Origin: DATKCJ01 sp035513275
GTDB taxonomy: Bacteria; Verrucomicrobiota; Verrucomicrobiia; Opitutales; Opitutaceae
Direction of reading: 5' to 3'
Assembly (NCBI GenBank): GCA_035513275.1
Contig: DATKCJ010000256.1
Location: forward strand, 1 to 5,255
Length of the DNA: 5,255 nucleotides
Under the pieces are notes generated by a model. It was given only the letters and a program-made list of their open reading frames with translations, searched no databases and was not told where the DNA came from. Position numbers and translations under genes: made by a program. Numbering within the stretch: position 1 is the stretch's first letter; every line of letters starts with the position of its first letter. Shown piece after piece: positions 1 to 5,255 of the stretch.

Positions 1-327
1 GGACGCGCGAGACTTCACACCGCCGTCGGGCTCGCCGTGCCTGCGATCGAGGCGTGGCTACTTTGCGGCAAGGAGGAGCGAGTGACGGAGGACGCTTGGA
101 CCCGCGGACAGGAGAGCGGATGGCTGCCCTACACGCGTCGCGAACTCAAGCATCTCACCTACGGCACGGTGCGGCCGTCACTGCCCGATGAAATCCATCA
201 CTCGCTCCAGAGCATCGGCCGGCATCGGGGCGACATGCGTCGGTTGGAGAATGATTTTCCCCGCGGCTTCGGTCCGCTGGTCAGAGATCTCCGCGCGTGG
301 CCCGACGTTTCGGCAGCCGGGCCTTGA
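1..327 (+). CDS. Conserved hypothetical protein, C-terminal fragment (5' end outside window)
   Basis: The frame is open from base 1 to a TGA at 325-327 and gives 108 visible residues. A GTG at 37 could be taken as the start, but it falls inside what looks like a conserved segment (AVGLAVPAIEAWLL, visible residues 8-21), so the true start is probably upstream of the window. Other protein-like landmarks are PYTRRELKHLTYGT (43-56) and FPRGFGPLVRDLRAW (86-100) just before the end. The hydrophobic strand followed by P-x-x-E-A-W faintly recalls TOPRIM-like or DUF4276-type hypothetical proteins, but this is a memory-based resemblance and the part that would decide it is missing. There is no membrane segment in the visible part. 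The gene ends 50 bases before the next one on the same strand; no functional link is apparent. I am fairly sure it is a real gene end and do not assign a function. Confidence 0.68.
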   Translation, partial: GRARLHTAVGLAVPAIEAWLLCGKEERVTEDAWTRGQESGWLPYTRRELKHLTYGTVRPSLPDEIHHSLQSIGRHRGDMRRLENDFPRGFGPLVRDLRAWPDVSAAGP

Positions 328-351
328 GTTAATCACGGTGCTTCTGTTTTC

Positions 352-373
352 TGTGGAGACCCCACTCCCCACA
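352..373 (+). other. Short inverted repeat just upstream of the fusion-gene start
   Basis: TGTGG (352-356) can pair with CCACA (369-373), a 5-bp stem with a 12-base interior. The interior allows one more G-C pair (358 with 367) after an A-C mismatch. The element fills most of the 50-base gap between the first two genes and ends four bases before the GTG start at 378. The only GGAG sequence near that start (355-358) overlaps the left arm and is about 19 bases from the GTG, further than a normal ribosome binding site. The stem is short and may be chance; there is no T-tract, so it is not a convincing terminator. Confidence 0.25.
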
Positions 374-377
374 AAAC

Positions 378-3300
378 GTGACGCAATCTGACCACGCCCC
401 CCGCTCGTCTGTCGCGGCGTTGCTTGTCTCGCACGCGCTCGCCGCCCTCGCTCGCGACGCGGCGATGCTGGTCCTGTTCGCAGTCCTCCTCTATCCGGGG
501 ACGCTTCCCAAGGCGGATATCGCCTCGACGCTCGCCGTGCTTGCGGCGTTGATCGCTCTGCCGTTCATGACGGTGTCGCCGCTCGCTGCCGGCCTCGGCG
601 AACGCCGCTCGCGGCGCTCGCTCCTCGTGCTTGGATTCGTGATCCACGTGCTGTCCCTCGGCTGGCTGTTCATGGCATTCAAGCTGAAGAGTGTGCCGCT
701 CGCGCTTGCGGGCTTGTTGCTCTTGTCGATTCAGGCGGCGTTTGTGTCCGCGGCGAAGCGCGGCCTGCTCAAGGAACTCGCGGAGTTTAAACAATTCACC
801 GCCGCGGCGATGTGGCTTGAGGCGCTCGTGCTTGCGGCGCTCCCGGTCGGCGTGTTCGCAGGCGGCAGGATTTTTGACGGCTATCTTGAACGATTCGGCG
901 GGCCGTGGGAGGCGGGCGCGTCGAGTGTGCTGGTGCTGCTCGCAGTTGGAGTCGCGGCGCTGGTGGTGTTTCAATTTGTATCGCGCGCCAAGGCGACGGT
1001 GCCGGACGAAGCGCCGACTCGCGGCTTCAGACCTGCGAAGGAATTGTGGAGCAACCGCCGGCTGCGAGGGTCCGCGTTTGGTATTCTGCTGTTCTACGCG
1101 TTTGGCGGATCGGTGTTCCTGGGGATTCTGGATCTTGGGCTCGAGCTGCACGATGGCGGAGCGGGGGCGACGACGTTTTCTGTCGGGTTGTTGTTCTACG
1201 TAGCATTTGGCGTGCTGGGCGGAGCGATGATCGCGTCGCTGTTCTCTCGCGGACGTCTCGAACTCGGTCTCGCACCGTTTGGCGCGTTTGGAGTCGGGCT
1301 CGGAGCATGGCTTCTCGGTTCCGGCGATGCCGGCGGTTGGGACTTCCGGGTCGAGCTGCTGATTCTCGGATTCGGTGCGGGACTTTTCCTGGCGCCGCTC
1401 TACGTCGATTTCCAAAACCGGATCGCCGACAACCGCCGCACAAAGCTCCTCGGTGCGCTCAACGTATTCCGCGGTGCAGGCGGGATGCTGGCGGCGGGGT
1501 TCTTCTACGTGACGTCGGTCCAGTTGGGGTGGGGCGCCTCCTCTCAGTTCGTTGCGCTCGGCGTGGCGGGAGTTGCGGGCGGATTGCTCGCGGTCTGGCT
1601 CATGCCGGAGCATTTCCTCTTCGGACTTTTTCGGATGCTCACGGTGCTTCCCTACCGCGTGAAGTTGAGAGGAATCGAGAACGTCCCGGCGGGAGGCGCG
1701 CTGATCATCAGCAACCACATCTCTTATGTGGACGCGATGATCCTGCAGGTCGCGTTTCCGCGGAAGCTGTGGTTTCTCGCGGTGCACGGGCCGCGACGCC
1801 GCGGGCTGCCCCTGTGGTTCTACCGTGTGAGCGGGGTGATTCCGATTTCGTCCGCGCGCGCATCGAGTGGCCTGCGCCTCGCGATGCGCAAGATGAAGGA
1901 AGGCGAGCTCGTCTGCATGTTCCCGGAAGGGCAGGTGAGCCGCACCGGCGCGCTCATGGAGATCCGGAAGGGGTTCGAGGTGCTCGCGCGTCGCGCAGAG
2001 GTGCCGGTCGTGCCGGTCTTCATCGATTCGTTGTGGGGATCCATCTTCTCCTACTCGAGCCAGAAGATCATCTGGAAGCTTCCCGACCGGCTGCCATTCC
2101 GCGTGCTGGTTAACGTGGGCGTGCCGCTCGACCATCACGGCATCTCCGCGATCAAGGCCCGCCGCGCGCTTCTCGATCTCGGCGAAGAGGCGTATCAGGC
2201 GCGCGTCGAGCTGAAGAGCCACATCGCGAAGGAGTGCGTGAAGTCCCTCGCGCGCCACCCGTGGAAACAGCTACTCGTCGACCGCACGGCCGACCGCCGC
2301 GCACTTTCGGCAGGAATGTTGCTTGCGGTCGCGCTGTGCTACTCGTCGAAGATTCGTCGCGCTATCCCGGAGCGCAGGGTCGGCATCGTGCTGCCGCCGG
2401 GCGCGGGCGGCTTCATCACGAACCTCGCCGTGACCCTCGCGGGGAAGAGCCCGGTGAATCTGAACTTCACCGCCGGTCGCGCTTCAAACGAGTCGTGCAT
2501 CCGGATGGCCGAGGTGGCGACTGTCATCAGCGCGCCCGCGATGCGCGAGAAGTTACCGAACTTCCCGTTTCCGGAATTGACGCGCGACGTGCGCAGCGAC
2601 CTCGCCTCGCTCGGCAAGCCGCGGATTCTCGGGACGCTGATCATGGTGTGGCTCCTGCCCGCCGCGTTGATACGGCTCATCTGGCACGTGCCGGACCGCG
2701 GCGACAACGACGAGGCGGGCCTGCTGTTCACAAGCGGAAGTTCGGGCGAGCCGAAGGGCGTCGCGCTCACGCACCGGAACATCCTCTCAAACTGCGGCCA
2801 GATTTCCGCGACAGGAATCCTGCCGCGCACCGAGACGTTTCTCGCGTGCCTTCCGCTCTTCCACAGCTTCGGGTTCACCGTGACGATGTGGTATTCGATG
2901 ATCCACTCGATGCGCGCGATCACGATTCCAAGCCCGCTCGACCAGAAGAAGATGATCGACGCGATCGAGCAGGACGAAGTTTCGATCCTCATCGGGACGC
3001 CGACCTTCCTTCGCCCGCTCCTCAAGAAAGCTGAGCCAAAGCAGTTGCGGTCGCTGCGGTTCGCGGTTTCCGGCGCCGAGCGCCTGCCGAACGATCTCTA
3101 CGAGGCGTATCAGAAGACGCTCGGGGTCTCCATCTATCAGGGCTACGGGCTCACGGAGACGACGCCTGTCGCCTCCGTCAACGTGCCGGACCCCGCGAAT
3201 ATTCCCAAGGGCGTGAAGCTGCAAGTGGGCCACCGGCTCGGCTCCGTTGGTCGGCTCGTCGCCGGCATGACTGCCAAGATCATCGACCCCGACACTGGCA

Positions 3301-3812
3301 AGGAACTCGACGCGACGAGCACCGGCATGATCCTCCTGAAGGGTCCGAACGTCTTCAACGGCTACCTCAACGATCCGCAAAAGTCGGCCGAGGCCCTCGC
3401 GCCCGGCGGCTGGTTCCTGACGGGCGACCTCGCGCGGTTCGACGACGACGGCTTCCTTTTCATCGAGGGCCGGCAGTCGCGCTTCTCCAAGATCGGCGGC
3501 GAGATGGTGCCGCACGTGACCATCGAGCAGCGGATTGTCGATGCCCTGCAAGTCGAGGCCACAGATGCGGCGCACATTGTTGTAATGGGTGTGCCGGATG
3601 CGGTGAAGGGCGAGGCCCTCGTTCTTCTCACTGCGATCGACATCGATCCGACGGCGCTGCGCGAGAAGCTCGCCGCAGCCGGACTGCCGAACCTTTGGAT
3701 TCCGAAGATCGTGCGCCGCGTGGACGCGATACCAATGCTCGGCAGCGGCAAGACTGATTTGAAGGCGTGCAAGAAGCTCGCAGTCGAGCTCGCGCGCGGG
3801 CCGGGCGGGTAG
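378..3812 (+). CDS. aas: LplT-PlsC-AcsA-type fusion: lysophospholipid transporter / acyltransferase / acyl-ACP synthetase
   Basis: A 1144-residue protein predicted to recycle lysophospholipids at the inner membrane: flip them inward, activate a fatty acid with ATP, and acylate the sn-1 or sn-2 position. Residues 1-410 form an MFS domain with about 12 hydrophobic segments, a motif-A-like loop (72-81) and AAKRGLLKEL near 125, resembling the AKYGILPEL region of LplT. Residues about 420-625 are a PlsC domain: H447-x4-D452, GVIPI (486-490), FPEG (515-518) and VPVVPV (542-547). Residues about 640-1140 are an adenylating domain: P-loop TSGSSGEPKG (785-794), YGLTE (923-927), TGD (1015-1017), GRQSRFSKIGGE (1031-1042) and the C-terminal catalytic lysine in GSGK (K1125). 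Length is close to E. coli LplT (397) plus Aas (719). The start is GTG at 378; an in-frame TAA at 330 and no intervening ATG leave only a CTG at 351 as an upstream option. No frameshift or missing catalytic residue is seen. Confidence 0.95.
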   Translation: MTQSDHAPRSSVAALLVSHALAALARDAAMLVLFAVLLYPGTLPKADIASTLAVLAALIALPFMTVSPLAAGLGERRSRRSLLVLGFVIHVLSLGWLFMAFKLKSVPLALAGLLLLSIQAAFVSAAKRGLLKELAEFKQFTAAAMWLEALVLAALPVGVFAGGRIFDGYLERFGGPWEAGASSVLVLLAVGVAALVVFQFVSRAKATVPDEAPTRGFRPAKELWSNRRLRGSAFGILLFYAFGGSVFLGILDLGLELHDGGAGATTFSVGLLFYVAFGVLGGAMIASLFSRGRLELGLAPFGAFGVGLGAWLLGSGDAGGWDFRVELLILGFGAGLFLAPLYVDFQNRIADNRRTKLLGALNVFRGAGGMLAAGFFYVTSVQLGWGASSQFVALGVAGVAGGLLAVWLMPEHFLFGLFRMLTVLPYRVKLRGIENVPAGGALIISNHISYVDAMILQVAFPRKLWFLAVHGPRRRGLPLWFYRVSGVIPISSARASSGLRLAMRKMKEGELVCMFPEGQVSRTGALMEIRKGFEVLARRAEVPVVPVFIDSLWGSIFSYSSQKIIWKLPDRLPFRVLVNVGVPLDHHGISAIKARRALLDLGEEAYQARVELKSHIAKECVKSLARHPWKQLLVDRTADRRALSAGMLLAVALCYSSKIRRAIPERRVGIVLPPGAGGFITNLAVTLAGKSPVNLNFTAGRASNESCIRMAEVATVISAPAMREKLPNFPFPELTRDVRSDLASLGKPRILGTLIMVWLLPAALIRLIWHVPDRGDNDEAGLLFTSGSSGEPKGVALTHRNILSNCGQISATGILPRTETFLACLPLFHSFGFTVTMWYSMIHSMRAITIPSPLDQKKMIDAIEQDEVSILIGTPTFLRPLLKKAEPKQLRSLRFAVSGAERLPNDLYEAYQKTLGVSIYQGYGLTETTPVASVNVPDPANIPKGVKLQVGHRLGSVGRLVAGMTAKIIDPDTGKELDATSTGMILLKGPNVFNGYLNDPQKSAEALAPGGWFLTGDLARFDDDGFLFIEGRQSRFSKIGGEMVPHVTIEQRIVDALQVEATDAAHIVVMGVPDAVKGEALVLLTAIDIDPTALREKLAAAGLPNLWIPKIVRRVDAIPMLGSGKTDLKACKKLAVELARGPGG

Positions 3813-3932
3813 GTTGCCCCTGCTCGGTCCGATTGTGGGTCGGGGTTTGTCCCCACCTCGGAGTTGCAGACCGCGCCCTTTCTTTCTCCATTGTCTCCGC
3901 CCCACAGCGCCGTTTCCTTCCGAGTCCTCCCT
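3813..3932 (+). promoter_or_regulatory. Pyrimidine-rich intergenic leader ahead of the GspF/PilC gene
   Basis: These 120 bases separate the fusion gene from the secretion gene and should hold any promoter and leader of the latter. I see no convincing -35/-10 pair. The second half (from about 3877) is strongly pyrimidine-rich, with runs of C and T up to the ATG at 3933, and lacks a Shine-Dalgarno sequence. A CCCCAC hexamer occurs twice (3851-3856 and 3900-3905), as it also does twice before the fusion gene. The gap is long enough for independent transcription, but read-through from the upstream gene is equally possible. Confidence 0.3.
3835..3856 (+). terminator. Weak hairpin after the fusion gene, possible terminator
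   Basis: GTGGG (3835-3839) can pair with CCCAC (3852-3856) around a 12-base loop. A competing fold pairs GGGG (3842-3845) with CCCC (3851-3854) around TTTGT. Both stems are G/C-rich and lie 23 to 42 bases after the stop codon at 3812, a reasonable place for transcription to end. No T-tract follows directly; only a mixed C/T run appears about 20 bases later. It does not meet the usual form of an intrinsic terminator, so this is a tentative call. Confidence 0.22.
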
Positions 3933-5201
3933 ATGCCGAAGTTCTCCTACACCGCTTTCGATGCGAACGGGCGCGAGCGAAAGGGGTCGATCGATGCTTC
4001 ATTGTCCGAGGAGGCCGCCGCGAAGCTCCGCTCGACCGGGCTGTTCCCGACGGCGCTCGCCGAGCAGCAGTCAAAGCGTTCAGCGAAAGCGCCGTCGAAG
4101 AAGTTGGCAGTCGCGGCTGTAGCGAAAGAATCGAAGAAGAAGCCGATCGTCATCGGCAGCGTGATCAACACGAAGGGTCTCGCGATTTTCACGCGCCAGC
4201 TCTCGACGCTTGTGCAGGCTGGCCTGCCGCTGCTCCGCAGTCTCGAGGTCCTCGCGCGACAGGAAAAGAACCCGGCGTTCAAGTGGGTTGTGGAAAGCCT
4301 TGCGGAAAACATTCGCTCGGGCGGCACACTTTCGGACGGCCTCCTTCAGCACCCGAAGGTCTTCAACAAACTATTCCTGAACATGGTCCGTGCCGGCGAG
4401 GCCGGCGGCAAACTTGATGTCGTGCTCGGGCAGCTCGCGAAATTCATGGAGAAGGCGGAGCGCATCAAAGGAAAGATCAAGGCTGCGATGATCTACCCGA
4501 TCATCATCATCACCGTCGCGGTCCTCATCCTTGTCGGCCTGATGATGTTCGTCGTGCCTAAGTTCAAGATGATCTTCGAGGACTTGCTCAAGGGCGCGCC
4601 GTTGCCGGTCCTCACTCAACTCGTGCTCGGAGTGTCGGACTTCGTGAAGAACAACATTCTCGCGACGATCGGTATCGTTGTTCTTGTGGTGATGTCGGTG
4701 AAGCTTCTGAGAAAGACAAAGGCTGGCTTGCGCCTCATGGATCGGCTGACTCTTCGGATGCCGCCAACTGGAGATCTCTTTCTGAAGGCTGCCATCGCGC
4801 GGTTCACTCGCACGCTGGGCACGTTGATGTCGAGTGGCGTGCCGATTCTTCAAGCGCTCCTCATTACGCGCGAAACAAGCGGCAACAGCGTGTTGTCCGA
4901 CGCGATCGACGTTGTCCACGACCGTGTGAAGGAAGGCGACAACGTCGCCGGCACACTCGAGGGCACCGGCGTGTTTCCGGGCATGGTCACTTCAATGATC
5001 GACGTCGGCGAGGAGACTGGCCAACTGCCCGAGATGCTCACACGAATTGCCGACACTTACGACGAAGAGGTCGACAACGCCGTCGCGGGCCTGACGTCGA
5101 TCATCGAACCCGTGATGATCGTCTTCCTCGCGCTGATCGTCGGCACGATCGTGATCGCACTCTTCCTGCCGATCGTGCGGATCATCCAGTTGCTGTCGTA
5201 A
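3933..5201 (+). CDS. Type II secretion / type IV pilus inner-membrane platform protein (GspF/PilC family)
   Basis: A 422-residue polytopic inner-membrane protein of the platform that couples the cytoplasmic assembly ATPase to pilin or pseudopilin assembly. The N-terminus MPKFSYTAFDANGRERKG is classic for the family and fixes the ATG at 3933; an in-frame TTG at 3864 would add 23 unrelated residues. Two GspF repeats are visible. The first starts near residue 83 (IFTRQLSTLVQAGLPLL) and carries AGEAGGKL (154-161); the second starts near 287 (ARFTRTLGTLMSSGVPIL) and carries VGEETGQL (358-365). Membrane segments lie at about 187-208, 242-260 and 394-414. Residues 181-209 (K-I-x2-A-M-x-Y-P to V-V-P) fit the T2SP_F signature as I remember it. 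A lysine-rich linker (47-70) precedes the first repeat. The FTRQL and LARQEKNP wording leans towards PilC, but no neighbouring secretion or pilus gene is visible to decide, so no symbol is given. No Shine-Dalgarno sequence precedes the start. Confidence 0.96.
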   Translation: MPKFSYTAFDANGRERKGSIDASLSEEAAAKLRSTGLFPTALAEQQSKRSAKAPSKKLAVAAVAKESKKKPIVIGSVINTKGLAIFTRQLSTLVQAGLPLLRSLEVLARQEKNPAFKWVVESLAENIRSGGTLSDGLLQHPKVFNKLFLNMVRAGEAGGKLDVVLGQLAKFMEKAERIKGKIKAAMIYPIIIITVAVLILVGLMMFVVPKFKMIFEDLLKGAPLPVLTQLVLGVSDFVKNNILATIGIVVLVVMSVKLLRKTKAGLRLMDRLTLRMPPTGDLFLKAAIARFTRTLGTLMSSGVPILQALLITRETSGNSVLSDAIDVVHDRVKEGDNVAGTLEGTGVFPGMVTSMIDVGEETGQLPEMLTRIADTYDEEVDNAVAGLTSIIEPVMIVFLALIVGTIVIALFLPIVRIIQLLS

Positions 5202-5209
5202 GGGAGTAG

Positions 5210-5229
5210 GGCGGGTCTATTGACCTGCC
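5210..5229 (+). terminator. Hairpin shortly after the GspF/PilC stop codon
   Basis: GGCGGGTC (5210-5217) pairs with GACCTGCC (5222-5229) around a TATT loop. This gives eight consecutive pairs, one of them a G-U wobble (5213 with 5226). It begins nine bases after the TAA at 5199-5201, a typical position for a 3' end structure. No T-tract follows, so if it stops transcription it would do so by another route, or it may protect the 3' end of the mRNA. Its right arm is shared with a second inverted repeat (5221-5250). Confidence 0.45.
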
Positions 5230-5250
5230 GGATCGTCGCCTCGCAGGTCA
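5221..5250 (+). repeat. Second inverted repeat sharing an arm with the preceding hairpin
   Basis: TGACCTGC (5221-5228) is the exact reverse complement of GCAGGTCA (5243-5250), with 14 bases between the arms. The left arm is also the right arm of the hairpin at 5210-5229, so in RNA only one of the two structures can form at a time. As DNA it could instead be a spaced dyad for a binding protein near the start of a gene beyond the window. The repeat is certain as sequence; its function is unknown. Confidence 0.4.
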
Positions 5251-5255
5251 GAGAC

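Noticed and set aside
37..39. GTG at 37 as the start of the first gene
   Set aside because: The frame is open to base 1, and the GTG lies inside a hydrophobic conserved-looking block, so the protein most likely starts further left.
1..327. Part of a defence system (TOPRIM-like or DUF4276-type)
   Set aside because: Only the last 108 residues are visible, no catalytic site can be checked, and no ATPase or other defence gene is in view; the resemblance is too faint to annotate.
905..2113. 402-codon plus-strand frame inside the fusion gene
   Set aside because: Arg- and Gly-rich with no domain, lying wholly within the fusion gene in another frame; a compositional shadow.
333..2258. 641-codon open frame on the minus strand, antisense to the transporter/acyltransferase part
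   Set aside because: The product is low-complexity, rich in Arg, His, Glu and Gln, with no recognisable domain. It is the usual shadow of a GC-rich gene in the complementary frame, while the plus strand encodes clear catalytic motifs over the same bases.
3842..3854. GGGG-TTTGT-CCCC as an intrinsic terminator on its own
   Set aside because: Only four pairs and no T-tract after it; kept only as an alternative fold within the tentative hairpin entry.
2787..3905. 372-codon open frame on the minus strand, antisense to the adenylating domain
   Set aside because: It has the same Arg/Glu/His-rich, domain-free character, and overlaps a region whose plus-strand motifs (YGLTE, TGD, GSGK) leave no doubt about the real gene.
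3864..3932. TTG at 3864 as the start of the GspF/PilC gene
   Set aside because: It would add 23 residues unlike the family, while the ATG at 3933 opens exactly with the family's MPKFSYTAFDANG N-terminus.

Overview
The window is GC-rich bacterial chromosomal DNA with three forward-strand genes: a 3' gene fragment (1-327), one very large gene (378-3812) and a complete gene at the right (3933-5201). Together they cover about 96 percent of the sequence. I see no RNA gene, mobile element, CRISPR array or integration site. The organism is a Gram-negative-type bacterium, because both complete genes act at an inner membrane in systems (lysophospholipid recycling, type II secretion or type IV pili) typical of diderm bacteria. 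The GC-rich codon use, the fused lysophospholipid gene and starts without a Shine-Dalgarno sequence would fit Verrucomicrobiota or a similar phylum. That placement is a weak inference from memory, not a result.

Layout. Positions 1-327 hold the C-terminal 108 residues of a protein whose start lies left of the window; I do not recognise it firmly. After a 50-base gap, 378-3812 encodes one 1144-residue polypeptide joining an LplT-like MFS lysophospholipid transporter, a PlsC-type glycerophospholipid acyltransferase and an acyl-ACP synthetase (AMP-binding) domain. In Escherichia coli the same three activities come from two adjacent genes, lplT and aas. All catalytic motifs I looked for are intact. 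A 120-base, pyrimidine-rich gap (3813-3932) follows, then a 422-residue GspF/PilC inner-membrane platform protein (3933-5201). The last 54 bases hold an inverted-repeat cluster that can form either of two exclusive hairpins.

How the genes relate. The fused gene is self-contained: flip lysophospholipid inward, activate a fatty acid, re-acylate the lipid. The GspF/PilC gene shares its strand but has no evident functional link to it, and no other secretion or pilus gene is visible. The fragment at the left gives no context for either. I did not find a convincing new biological system. The points most worth a second look are the three-activity fusion and the alternative hairpins after the last gene.
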